Positions 8,831-19,225 of a DNA stretch of 64,000 nt are shown here, piece by piece. The notes beneath the pieces are model-generated. The model worked only from the letters and a program-made list of their open reading frames with translations, made no database searches and had not been told where the DNA came from. How positions within the stretch are numbered: the first letter of the stretch is position 1; every line of letters begins with the position of its first letter. The stretch is from Xanthoparmelia taractica (lineage: Eukaryota > Ascomycota > Lecanoromycetes > Lecanorales > Parmeliaceae): assembly GCA_033085395.1 (NCBI GenBank), contig JANQBS010000153.1, positions 34,161 through 98,160 on the forward strand, written 5' to 3'. The position numbers and the translations under genes were made by a program.

Positions 8831-10141
8831 ATGCAAACCAAAGCAAGTTGTTGCGAGAAAAGTCTGATGCCGTGGGCTCGCCTTAAGGAATGCATCCTCG
8901 GTAGCTTTGGTCCTCCTCCAAAGCACCGAGGAGAGCAGCATAGTAAAATTGATCAAGAGCACGAACCTTTTCTCCCCGCAAAGGACAAAAGGCAAAAGAA
9001 AAACGACGACAACGAGGACTCAGGCCCATCAACCGCTCCATCAACCTTCCTCGCAAGACTTCAAAGCTGGCGCGGCGCCGTCCTCATCCATACCCTCCTC
9101 ATACTCCTCTACACCACAATCACCATCGCCACCATCCACACTTCTCGCAAGAGCATCAGCGACTTGCTGCTCCGTCCACCCCGTAAGCAAAAGCACAACG
9201 AACTCCGATCCCGCATTCTCTTTCTCACTCACTCACACAAAGACAAAATCAAAAGGAAAATAACAACAAAAGAAGAAACGAAACTGACAAAGCAAACCAC
9301 ACAGCATCCATCAACCACCTCGACTTCGCCTACACCCGCACAATCTTCCACAATCTATCCAACAGCCCCTACGCCGGGCCCCCTTCCCCATCCCTCGACG
9401 CAGCATGGACGGCCCTGCTCTCACCAATGCATATCCGCCTCTAGGAAGCGGAGCTAAGGCGCGATAACCAGGAGTCTGTTGCGTTGACAGAAGAGGGAGG
9501 AGGGGGGTATCTGGGGTGGTTGGGCGTGTTTCATGGGTTGCATTGTGTGGTGCGTGCGTCTTGATTCCTTTTCATCGTCTTCGCGTTTACTGGATCGGGT
9601 ATTGGAAAAAAAAAGGAAAGTGAAGAGGACGTGCTGATTGTTGCGGCGTATAGAATATGCTGCGGAAGTGGCATTATAGGGAGTATTATCACGCTGGGAT
9701 AAGTGTGGAGGAGGAAGAACACGTGGCCTCGCACGTAGGTGCGTAGAATGCGCTCTCTTTCTCCCCTCCCTTCCTCTCTCTCCTCTCCCTCCCCCTACCC
9801 TCCCCACCAAAATCCCCCCCAACAAACTCAAATCCCAACCTCAACCCACTCACTCACCTTACAATCGCCATCCAGACTACTGCACCGAAATGCTCCGGCA
9901 AACCATCCTCTGCCACGCCGACGCCTCCCTCACAACCTTCACCTGGCACCCAGCGAAAGCGCGCCCCATGTTCAACGCGAGCGAGTCGGCGCACACGTGC
10001 GTCGATTGGGAGAGGCTGATGGGGTCGCTGAGGGAGCGGGTCGTGAGCGAGGAGGAGATTATGAGGTTGGTGAATCCGTTGATGAAAGGTGGTGGTGAGA
10101 AGGGGGAGGGAGGGATAGGATGGAGCGGGAACGGGTCTTAG
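8831..10141 (+). pseudogene. UstYa-family (DUF3328) oxidase gene 1, interrupted by TAG
   Basis: UstYa proteins are membrane-anchored oxidases that crosslink RiPP core residues through two HxxHC motifs. Four exons fit: 8831-9182, 9305-9549, 9654-9738 and 9876-10141; all phases agree and intron 1 has a CTGAC branch. The product has a cytosolic N-terminus, one membrane segment (AVLIHTLLILLYTTITIAT), the family signature SPYAGPPSPSLDAAW, then GYLGWLGVFHGLHCV (first motif HGLHC), HYREYYH, and HVDYCTEMLRQTILCHAD (second motif with Tyr for the second His). The C-terminus PMFNASESAHTCVDWERL is also typical. An in-frame TAG at 9442-9444, just after SPMHIRL, stops translation before both motifs. Exon 2 contains no GT upstream of that TAG, so it cannot be spliced out. 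Otherwise the frame is fully preserved, which suggests recent inactivation, read-through or a sequencing error. The start could instead be the Met at 8867. Confidence 0.8.
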
Positions 10142-10194
10142 TAAAGATGATATGGTATGATATGATATCATATGATGTTATAAATCTTAACTCA

Positions 10195-11163
10195 TTATCC
10201 CCTCCTCTCCCTCTCCCTCGCCATCGCCACCCCACCCTCCCACGCCCCCGTCCACTCCACCAACCCTTCCCATTCCCAACACATATGCTCCGTCCCGAAA
10301 CCCGTCACACCTCCTTTCTCCTCATCCTTCACCTCGACCGTCGTGTCGGGTCTGCACATGAGGCTCTGACGTATCAGGTCGATGCAGTGGCGGACGTGCG
10401 GGGCGGAATTCATGAATGGGAGGGCGGAGACATTGAAGGCGGTGCTGGATGATGAGGAAGAAGAGGACGAGGAGGAAGGGGGGGAGAGGGCGGTGAGGAG
10501 GAGGTGGTGGGTCTGGCGGAGGGAGTTCTGTGGGTGGAAAGGGGTGGTTAATTGGGGTTTGGTTAGAGGTGCGATGGGGAGGGGAAGGGAAGGGGGTAGC
10601 ATGGGGTGGAATGGATGTTGAGGGGACAGATGGGTTAGTTGTTCTTTCTCTATGCCATGCAGGGAATTTAAGAACAAGAGCGGGGGGAATCAGGGGGCCG
10701 GATCTTACAAGACAATGCAGCTGATGAAAGACGGCGAATGCGGAGCGCTCAGGCGCGATGTCGGGATGCTTGAAGAAGCCGCCTTGGGTTGGGAAGAGGG
10801 AGTGCCAGGCCGCGTCTGTGGTGTTGGAGGGCGGGGAGCCGAAGCGGGGGTCGTAGTGGAATGTGCGGGTTGTCGTTTTCACTGTTGGACGGTCGGTCAA
10901 TCAATTAATTTATTGGCTAGTTGTTTGTGCGGGTGGGCGGGTGTGATGATGGTAGTCTTGAGAATGGAAGAATGGGGGGACGGACATGGGATCGTGAGTA
11001 GAGAGTCGGAGGGCGCGGTATGACGGCCCAGTATAAAGCTTATACCGGTGACGGCGAGGATGGAAAGGAGTGTTAGAGGATTGGAGAGAGGGGAGGAGGG
11101 TGATTGGGGTTTGGAAGAAAGAGGGCTGTAGCGGGGCGTGAGGGTTCTGAAGGGGTTGTGCAT
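10195..11163 (-). CDS. UstYa-family (DUF3328) oxidase 2
   Basis: Three exons, 11163-10986, 10881-10709 and 10527-10195, encode 227 residues, a normal UstYa length. An N-terminal membrane segment (LTLLSILAVTGISFILGRH) precedes the lumenal region: TFHYDPRFGSPPSNTTDAAW is the family signature, then FAVFHQLHCL (HQLHC) and APHVRHCIDLIRQSLMCRPD (HVRHC). Both catalytic motifs are complete. Intron 2 is canonical (GTAAGA...CCACAG). Intron 1 uses a weak donor, GTCCGT; I chose it because it joins the exons in frame with the expected family sequence. A run of about eleven Ser residues separates the two motifs. The gene is convergent with UstYa gene 1 and ends 54 bases from it. It probably cyclises the neighbouring Tyr-containing cores in the secretory pathway (inference from family and context). 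Confidence 0.85.
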
Positions 11164-12077
11164 GCTTGATCAAGGTGCCCAATTAGGTACATTCACTGAA
11201 CTTTAGACCTTGAGAACACTGGTGATGCTGCTGCTGTTGCTGATAATGGGCCAGGTGCTGGCATCAGATCTCGCTTTGACGGAAGGTACGCTGGGTAGAC
11301 CAGTCCATGTCCAGACCTGACGCTCAGTGGGAGCAGCAATTAAAATGGCCAACGACTAAGCATAGCTTTACAGCTTACTAGATTCTCACCTCTTCGCAAC
11401 AAGGGGCGGAAGATTGGTGCACGAAGTAGCCGTGAAAGTAAACTTTGAGATGACGTTGTATCTGCCAATCTTCACAAACACTTACAGAGTCGTTTGCGTA
11501 GGTGGCGCAGGCTACTGCAAGAGTATTGCTAGATATCAAGTGAAAGATGCTTGTGTAATAACTTTGTGTAATTTGAATGGTGTGGTGCGAATCAATCAAT
11601 GACAATGTGAGACATGACTTTGATGCCACGGGTCGCTGAAAAAAGAGGACGATATCAATATACCTAACTTTCTTAGTGCCACCAAGTGCTTATTACACTC
11701 AGGAACTATGGCTGTAGTGCTGGACTCAAACAGCGGCACTTAGTATTCTTGCACTATGATACGCACCAACCGGCTCATTTCTTCATTTGGTTTCTGCCGT
11801 TCCTTTTTCTTAGTCCCGAGCCGCTGCGGGGAAACTGACCACGAGCCGGCGCCGCAGAAGGGACATCGGTTGGTGGGGTTTGCGTACTAAAGATTTTTAA
11901 GACACGCTCAAACCCTAAGGAGGAAACCTCTGGAGTAGTCGTGCCAATACCCACGTGCTGGTTATCTTTCCTGGAATAGGCGAGTCGATCTGGCCACTGG
12001 GTCCAAGCCTTGGAACCCTTGTAAGGAACATGGCCTGGCCTCCTCCCATGAATACTCTTCGTAGTTCCTTTCAAGGA
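11164..12077. other. Intergenic, nothing recognised
   Basis: About 900 bases holding the promoter of UstYa gene 2 (right flank of 11163) and the 3' flank of the hydrolase. Short frames on both strands show no motif. A small CTG-rich run (about 11220-11240) is the only low-complexity feature. Confidence 0.4.
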
Positions 12078-13077
12078 TCAAGTCAAAGATGTACCCCCTC
12101 CAGCTGCCGCATCCAAGGCCTGAAAAGAGCTCACTGCTTTAGTCACCGCCTGCACGATAACCTCCGGCTGACTGATGAAAGAGCAGTGGCCGGCTTCGAA
12201 CGCCTGTATATCCCACGTAACCCCACTGTTTGCGATGAAATTCTTCTGGCCAATAAGTGGGATCGCATTGTCAAGCGTCGTCTGCAAGTAGACGCGTCTA
12301 TTGTCGTAGATTGAATTGTCTGCCCAAGCCGGCTTGCCAGCGGGAGATTCAAACGACTTCTTCGACTGGAGCCCGACCTTCTTAGAAAAGACGTCAGCTT
12401 CCTGTGTGGGGACATCATTGTAAAATCTGAATAGAGGGTCCGCTACGCCGAGCTGGTCATTATCCTGACTTCAGGTCAATTACTAGAATTTTGATCGCTA
12501 TTTAATGGAAGGGTGGGCGCACTAGTTGTAGAATCCAGGCACTGTATGTTTTGCCTATCAACTTATCAAGGAGTGATTGGCCTTCAAGCGCCACAAAGGC
12601 ACTCAGCATAATCATGCCAATGATTCCGCCGGGCTTTCCTCGGGCGCTGACCTCTTTCTTGCTCAAGCCGTTGGCTGCCACTGGGCCTGGGAAACCGCCG
12701 TAGGAGTGCATAAGAAGCACAACTTCCCGCCCAGCGCTGATCTCCGGGAGGATAAGGCTGTTGCGGACGAAGGCAGTGTCTGTTGCTACCGTGTGGGCGT
12801 CCGGGTCCTTCGAATTCACGCTTGGCAGTTCTCGAATGACGGTTCGATAACCAAATTGATTAAGGAGGACGACCAAATCTCTGTACTGAATTGGCGTTAG
12901 CCAAGCTCCAGGCACGAGGACGATGACTGGGTTGTGTCGAGCGGCGAGGGAGCCTTGGACGAGATGGTCGGGCATGGTCAGATTGGTCAAAGTGGAAGGT
13001 TGTGAGTTGCCAAGGAGTAGGAGGATTGTGTACATGAAATACACAAAGCATAAATTGTTAACGGAAGCGAGGTGCAT
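12078..13077 (-). CDS. Alpha/beta hydrolase (esterase-like)
   Basis: Two exons, 13077-12523 and 12464-12078, separated by a 58-base intron (GTGCGC...TCAG), encode 313 residues. The core starts with NPVIVLVPGAWLTPIQYRDL, the first strand and oxyanion region of EstC/salicylate-esterase-like hydrolases. The nucleophile elbow is LLMHSYGG (Ser), and the catalytic His is in FEAGHCSF, with an Asp candidate upstream. A hydrophobic N-terminal stretch (FVYFMYTILLLLG) could be a signal anchor; alternatively translation starts at the Met of MPDHLVQG about 100 bases on, which matches the cytosolic family members better. Reaction is probably ester or lactone hydrolysis of an unknown substrate. The position just beyond the UstYa pair makes a role in the RiPP cluster possible but unproven. 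Confidence 0.8.
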
Positions 13078-13831
13078 GATGGATGATGCACGTTAGTACG
13101 CATGTGTCAAATTCCCGGTAGATCTCAAGGCATGCTGCAGGTACACTGCATCATACTCAAAAGACGAAAGTTGAAGACTTATATCGAGGAAGTCGTCTCT
13201 ATATAGGTACGTTAATGGGAAGTAGTTGGATAATCCAGTCTTTGCGTCAATAGCGAGAGTCACTGTTTCGCGCTTTTGGAGGAGGCTATGGTCAAATGAA
13301 GGAACCAATTACGCGGTGGCTTAATCGTAATGCTACCATATATGGCCCCCATGTGGGATTGCTATCTAGGCTAACAGTTTAGCGCAGAGCCGCCGCCAGT
13401 TGTGGGGTACATAGGGATGCTGTCTGCAACGAGGGGGGCGAAAAGCATCCCGAAGGATATTTCCCACGCCGCGAGCTTAGTTACAACCTCCTTACCTCTA
13501 GAGGTAGAAGCTCTGGGCTCTGTTAGGCTCCAGCCGAGCCCCTTAGGTAGAAGTAGGGCGTGTCTTCCCTGGCTCCCGGCCTGGCCCACCCGAAAAGCTT
13601 CGCTCTTCGCTTCTACACCATGCGTATCGATAACTTGCGTGGAATCTTGACCTGTTGATGATATTCGTTGCGGGGAGGATCTTCCCACACGTGATAAAGT
13701 GGCGAAAGGTGTTCCTAACCAGAAAAATAAATCATGCCTGAGTGTGCAGTAGGGTAGCCCCCATTCCAAGGAAGCTTCATTCCAGCTTCCATCGCACCCA
13801 TCCTTTCCCTAAGCTCGCACTTTTCGAAAAG
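13078..13831. other. Intergenic with a G+C-rich palindromic patch
   Basis: No gene recognised. At 13380-13780 the DNA is G+C-rich and both strands are open over 80-130 codons, but neither protein resembles a family. Within it is the near-perfect palindrome TTACCTCTAGAGGTAGAAG (about 13493-13511). It may be a relic of a mobile element. The right end is the methyltransferase promoter. Confidence 0.4.
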
Positions 13832-15109
13832 ATGGACCCAACGGACAGCCAGGACACCTACGTCTTTTCGCGCAACTACAGAGCCTCAGCCAGGTGAACA
13901 ATGTATCACGGGAACCCTACCTACGCCCTCAACTGACCCCAAACACTGCAGACTCGATCTGCAACACCAGCTCTGGCATTCCCAAGTCAACTACCTCCTC
14001 CACCCATCCATCCCCCTTTCCTTCCTCTCAAACCCCACCCTCCGTGTCGCAGACATAGGCACCGGCACAGGGTAAGCTCGCCTCCCGCCTCTCCTTTCTT
14101 CGCATTTACCTCCTTATCCCCTTTACCCTACGCTACTCTACCCCCTTAATCCCGAAACCCCCATTCGGACTTCCTCTCCGTGCACACATTTAGTACCTGG
14201 CTCCTCGACCTCGCCCGCCAGCTATCCCCGACCGCCCAGCTCGAAGGTCTCGACATCGACATCTCGCAATGTCCGCCGCGGTCCTGGCTGCCGCCAAACG
14301 TGACGGTGTGCGCCGTTGATGCGCTGCGGGACGTGGCGCCGGATCTGGCCTGCAGGTTCGACGTCGTGCATGTGCGCTTGTTCATGTTTGTGGTAGAGGA
14401 TCCGGGCGCATTGTTGCGGAATGTGGTTAGGATGCTGAGTGAGTAGTGCTCGTGACTACTTATCCCTGTTCTTTAGGTTTCTGTTGCTGCGAAATCCAGG
14501 GGGATCTGGAGAGTAGGTTTCGTACGGTCAGGCTGATGCGGCGTAATACGCAAAGAACCCGGAGGCTGGCTGCAATGGGAAGAATACGACAACGAGACCG
14601 CGCACACCATCAAAGCTCATCCCGGCGCTGAATCCCGCGCCTTTGACGCCTTGTTCAACAAATTCGCATCTCTGAGCCCCAAGACGAAACCCCTGTGAGT
14701 TCCTTTCCTGCCCTCCACCCCCCCAAAATTTCTTGCACGAATCTTTTTGCATGTGCTACACACACCTAAATTGCAAATCCCAATGCTTTTTATCACATCT
14801 TATTACATACAACTCACATCCTTTCTAAATCTCAAACCAATGCCTCACAGCTGGGTCAAAACCCTTCACGAGGACTGCGTGCAACAGGGTCTAGTTGACG
14901 TTGGTGTCTTCCGTCATCACACGTCTGTGGAGAGATTACCTTGTATGACGGATTTGTTCATGATGGGGTGGGAGGAGCTGATTGGGATGGTGAGGGATGA
15001 GGGGATGGCGGCGGAGTTGAGGGAGTTGTTTCCCGGGGCGGTGGTGGAGACGAGGAGGGGGTTAGGGTACGATATGGATCGGGTGACGGTTTTGGGGAGG
15101 AAAATATAG
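13832..15109 (+). CDS. SAM-dependent methyltransferase (fungal class I)
   Basis: Five exons fit with consistent phase: 13832-13893, 13952-14071, 14194-14438, 14556-14694 and 14851-15109, giving 274 residues, typical of the family. The N-terminus TYVFSRNYRASARLDLQHQLW matches fungal small-molecule methyltransferases. Motif I is VADIGTGTGTWLLDLA, the acidic motif II position is LEGLDIDISQ, and FDVVHVRLFM and LKPGGWLQWEEYD are motifs IV and V. Introns include a CTGAC branch; the third has an unusual AAG acceptor. It probably methylates a metabolite of the local pathway. LaeA-type regulators share this fold but usually have longer N-termini, so an enzyme is more likely. It lies between the hydrolase and the SAT4 gene, convergent with the latter. 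Confidence 0.85.
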
Positions 15110-15291
15110 GGTTGGGGGTAGTGTGTGTGGGCAGAATCTGGATTTATTTGGAGATGGAAGAAAAGGGCCGAGGGCTTGGTACAGCAGACGTGAATATGTA
15201 ATTCTGCATTTCTCATACAGGGAAACCGTAAAGCTATCCAAACGGCTTCCTTTCATTCGACATTATCGTACATTTCTCCAAAACTCCAGCC

Positions 15292-16729
15292 TCACAGCCT
15301 CCTCCCCCCACTTCCAGACCCCGACACCGGCGACCTCTGCGCCTCCAAATCCCCACTTTCTACTGCCCCCTTCCCCATCATAATCTCATACCGATCCCTC
15401 CTCGTGCCCTTACCCTCCGCCGCCGTTACCCGCTCCCGACTATCCTCCGACGACTCACTCCTCGACTTACCCTCGTCCGACGCCGCAAACGTCGATTTGC
15501 TCGAGTTCGAGAAGAGTGATTTGCCGCGGGTGGAGAAGGCGGCGCGGATGGAATGGATGAGGGATTCGGCGGAGCGGCCGCCTTTGAGGAGGGGGCCGTA
15601 GGTGGGGAGGCAGGCGGTTATGACGGCCATGCAGGATTCGATAATGGACCAGATGGTTATTTGGTTTAGCTGGGCTGTTTGTTGGGGGGGAACGATGGTC
15701 AGTTGAATGCGGTGGATGGAAAGTGAGGGAGATGGGAGGGAGGGAGGAAGGAAGGAAGGAAGGGGTGATGGACTGACCTGTGAAAACTCTGTTTGGGTTG
15801 CCTTTGAAGGATGTGTAGACGTTGATGTAGTAGAGGCGGACTGCGGATGAGACGACACAGCTGAATTGGGTTCAGTATAAATAGTCCTTTTGACGTCTTT
15901 TTTGGCTGAAAGAAGAAGACTTACAAGAAGCCGAGCCAGAAGATTCCCATAATCAGAGCCTTTCGTTTGAAGCTCATCTGCAACTTGGACACTACGTATA
16001 TTGGCATGCAAAGAATGACCACGTCCAAGGCCATTGAGATGGCAGCGGTGGCTATGAGCAAGGCGTCATAGTTGATGGTCGCATGATAGGTTTTGCGGGT
16101 GGGATCCCAGTGACCTCGGATTGGCCAGGCCGAGAAGAGATCCACCTGATATCACTATTAGCACTGTCCGTCGAAGCTGTCCATGGGAAACTCCTTACAA
16201 AGAAGAAGCTTATAAACCAAAGTGTTATGATTCCGGTCATGATGTTCGTGGTTATCTGAAAGCCTCTGGTGACGAAGACCCGCTTATAAAACTGAACGAC
16301 GGAGATCTTGACCAATGACAAAGCCAGCTGGGCCACAAAAAACGATGCGTACACAAGCTATGCTAGATGTTAGCGTTACATCACCAAGTTCGACGGGTAG
16401 GAATTTACCTTCAGATATGCGATTGACTCCTCCTTCGTCAGATCAGACAGCGGTCTTCCAGATCCATTTTTGACAGCGCCCCAGATTTCGCTCGCGCAAA
16501 GAGCAACGTTCACGATCTGAAGGAGTGAGCATTGAGCGTCGCCGTAAAGAAGACGGCAACCCACAAGAGCTGCTATGATGGTATAGTCATCCCCTTTCAA
16601 TGGCAAAGACCTCGCCCGCCGTGCTTGGATGCGTAATGCCACGGCAGTGGTGCAAACGACTATAAAAACCACACTGACAGAAAGGATCGCAACGGCAAGC
16701 GACGTGAATTCCATGGCGGCGACGTGCAA
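15292..16729 (-). CDS. SAT4-type rhodopsin-like integral membrane protein
   Basis: A multi-exon gene read right to left. It opens with a membrane segment (SLAVAILSVSVVFIVVCTTA) followed by KGDDYTIIAAL, the family's DD(Y/W) turn. Further segments contain SFFVAQLALSLVKISVVQFYKRVF, WPIRGHWDPT (the conserved W-x-P loop), VVILCMPIYVVSKLQMSFKRK, WLGFL, SSAVRLYY and WSIIESCMAVITACLPTYGPL, the signature near helix 7. The tail is cytosolic and Ser-rich. Splice sites such as GTAAGT after FWLGFL and GTAAAT after AYLK are good; a 48-base in-frame segment (GTGGGT...TTCAG) in exon 1 is probably an intron. The start is the Met at 16729 or 16714. Such seven-helix proteins are common beside secondary-metabolite genes; molecular function is unknown. 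A GGAA microsatellite lies in its 3'-side intron. Confidence 0.8.
15734..15763. repeat. GGAA-type microsatellite
   Basis: A short purine run of GGGA and GGAA units on the plus strand. It lies in an intron of the minus-strand SAT4 gene, just before its last exon on that strand, and makes a CT-rich polypyrimidine tract in the transcript. Confidence 0.8.
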
Positions 16730-17728
16730 TGTTTTCTTAAAAGGAAGAGTAGGAGGGGAATATTTGCCAGCTTGATTTGGAGGCCTTTGGTGCAGCAGAT
16801 GTCAAAACAATTGGATTAAAGAGTTCAGAGCGTAGTCAGCTTATGTTCAACACCTCCCGTGCCCATAGGTGCCAAGCATGACGCAAACTAAAGGGGAAAC
16901 GTCCCGCGGTACATCTGGCATGCTACTCTGCGACAATGCGAGCACTTGCTTACGGCCGATGGAGGTGCATGGCAGGATGATGGGTGACAGCTCAGACTTG
17001 TGCTTGTGTGCTGGGCAGGCCTAGCGTTGGTCCCTGGCTTCAAGCACTAGAGTTAGTACTTCGTATGGTATGGCCGACCAGGAAATAGAATGGCGGTAGT
17101 GCACCACTAACAAACTATGAACCATTAAGGCTAGCGGCAGCAAGATTCGCTCCAAGTCGCAATCATATTTCCCGTCTTGAAAGACTTCGCTGCCATGGTC
17201 CATTGCAGTCATCGACACTATCGCCTTTTTCTTCCGACTAAAGGCAGGGCGAAGGATTGCGGATCTGCGCCAATGAGGACTAGTATATTTTATAAAGCCA
17301 ACAGCTGCTTCAAGCGCACCTTTGACGTTCCAGTACTCTTCCTTGAACCCCCAACACAGTATCAACTAACAGCTGGTGTAACCACGGGTAATCTGCTGTC
17401 TAGGGTAGGAAGATTTTAACTTATGTTAGCGCATCATTAAAAAAGGTGTCAGACTGAGTATCGTAGACCTTGCCGTCCTTGCCGAGCGGGGTTCTGGTCA
17501 AAGATCGAGTCAGCATGACAAGGTCCCTTTTCCCGAGTCACTAGTCGAGCTGAGCTAACGGTAGTGATTGGAAAATATGTGCTTGTTGCTCCCTCCGTCC
17601 GAGTATCTGCCTCTTCAGAGCCCACGCTAACGGCAGGCAAACACAGATTGATCTGGAAGAATAATGTAAGGTGTTTCAATCTTGTTCATGATGTATGAAT
17701 CACGTTCAATGTGCGGTGCATTCATAAT
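16730..17728. other. Intergenic, nothing recognised
   Basis: About 1 kb between the SAT4 gene's start and the P450's stop. The minus-strand frame at 17021-17365 has no known motif. The region should contain the SAT4 promoter. Confidence 0.4.
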
Positions 17729-19225
17729 CTATTCTTCCGTAGGCGTGAAGCTTACTTTCGCACCGTTCTTGCTTTCAGTCGTGATCTTATAGTTTTCGAC
17801 GAACCCGTACACAGGATCCCTACTTTCAATGCCTCGGAATGTTTGCAATATTCGAACAATAGCGTAGGAAACTTCCGCCATACCAAGCTGCTGACCAGGA
17901 CAGACCCTAGGCCCACCCCCAAATGGGAGATAGGACCAGCGGCGAGGCTCCAGCTTTCCCCATCGCTCGGGGTCGAAATGCTCGGCCTCTTCGCCGAAGA
18001 AATCTTTTCGTCGATGCAACGCATAGAAGCTTGTCCGCACACTGTCTCCCCTTCGTATCAAGATTGGAGATGTGCCTGATCTCCCACCACCAGTGGGGAT
18101 GATGGTATCCCGAAGAGCCACCCGACCTACTGAGCCAATTGTTGGGAAAAGACGAAGTGTCTCTTTGATCACGCATTGTAGAAAGGTGAGTCTCTTGAGT
18201 CGCTCAAATGTCAGTTGCTCATCTCTGAGGTCGAGAAGCTCCTTATGCAATTTGCTCCAAACATCAGGGTGACGAGCTAGGTTGAAAAACACGTTGGTAA
18301 GTGCCACAGCTATGGCGTCGTGAGCAGGCAGGAAGACATTCAAAAGCTGATTTCGCATGTCATCCCTATCTTGCGTAACCTTTGAAAGCCCATACGCCAA
18401 GACTGCTCGGTCGGACTCCTTCTCAGGCTGATGCGAGAAGGCCTTTTCAACGTATTGCTCTACAAATCTACGGGCCACAGCACAAGATTTCCAGAATTTG
18501 GTGTCCCGTGTGAAAATATTCCATCTTGGCAGCTGCAATCGTCTCCCCACACCGCGCTGAGCGTAGTTGTAGTTATACCAGAATGTCTGAGCACCGCTGG
18601 TAGGGCTATCTGACAGCAGTCCCAGGGACTCTCCAAATAGGAACTCTGATGACGAGTCAAGCGCCAATTTGGCAAAGAGAGGCTGTAGATCAACAGTGGA
18701 CCCGTCTTTGGGAATAAGGTCAATGAGTCTTGCGACGTGAGTCTCGAAGGCGGAATAATTTGCAAATTGCGTCCTGGAAAAGATAGGCTGCAGCAAAGCC
18801 CGGGAATGAGCCCAGTGAGCACCATCTGTAGTCATGATACCTTTCCCTATAAGGGGCTCGAAGACAAACAATCTCATCGGCTCCACCCCGAAGTTCTCAA
18901 AGTCCGTGGTAAGAATTGCTTGAAGATTTTGAGGCTCTGCCGTGAAGACCTCGGTCTTGCCGAATAGATTAGATTGGAAGGTGTAGCCGTATAGATCGAG
19001 TTGTTCTTTGAGGGAAAGGTTTCTCCTATTCTCTTTGACCGACAGAAGCATGCGGTAGACCGAGTCAAGGCCTAAGAGCGGATCCTTGGAGGGAGTGGAG
19101 GGTGGTGGCTGACATCTATGTTGACGCCCAATTGCGAGACGTTTGAAGTACTGGCGGGCTTTCTGAAAGCAAAGTAGCAAAAATGAAGCAGTCAAAGCTG
19201 TAACAACGCTGTTGATGAAACTCAT
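17729..19225 (-). CDS. Cytochrome P450 monooxygenase (CYP52-clan-like), single exon
   Basis: A 498-residue uninterrupted frame, full P450 length. An N-terminal anchor (VVTALTASFLLLCF) is followed by a basic/Pro-rich hinge. WAHSRALLQPIF is the C-helix region (W..R heme-propionate contacts). The K-helix ExxR is KETLRLFPTIG, then FDPERWG, and the heme loop FGGGPRVCPGQQLG with its Cys ligand. Order and spacing resemble the CYP52/CYP63-like families that hydroxylate alkyl chains. The I-helix reads LPAHDAIAVAL where AGRDTTA-like sequence is usual, so the proton-relay Thr is replaced. The gene shares a 410-base divergent promoter with the ammonia-lyase gene, suggesting co-regulation. Substrate is unknown. 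Confidence 0.9.
   Translation of the reverse strand: MSFINSVVTALTASFLLLCFQKARQYFKRLAIGRQHRCQPPPSTPSKDPLLGLDSVYRMLLSVKENRRNLSLKEQLDLYGYTFQSNLFGKTEVFTAEPQNLQAILTTDFENFGVEPMRLFVFEPLIGKGIMTTDGAHWAHSRALLQPIFSRTQFANYSAFETHVARLIDLIPKDGSTVDLQPLFAKLALDSSSEFLFGESLGLLSDSPTSGAQTFWYNYNYAQRGVGRRLQLPRWNIFTRDTKFWKSCAVARRFVEQYVEKAFSHQPEKESDRAVLAYGLSKVTQDRDDMRNQLLNVFLPAHDAIAVALTNVFFNLARHPDVWSKLHKELLDLRDEQLTFERLKRLTFLQCVIKETLRLFPTIGSVGRVALRDTIIPTGGGRSGTSPILIRRGDSVRTSFYALHRRKDFFGEEAEHFDPERWGKLEPRRWSYLPFGGGPRVCPGQQLGMAEVSYAIVRILQTFRGIESRDPVYGFVENYKITTESKNGAKVSFTPTEE

Noticed and set aside
9183..9444. One long intron in UstYa gene 1 ending at the in-frame TAG
   Set aside because: It would delete the conserved SPYAGPPSPSLDAAW signature, while the shorter intron ending at 9304 has a CTGAC branch and preserves it.
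9454..9831. Minus-strand frame of 125 codons
   Set aside because: Shadow of UstYa gene 1 exons and introns in pyrimidine/purine-skewed DNA.
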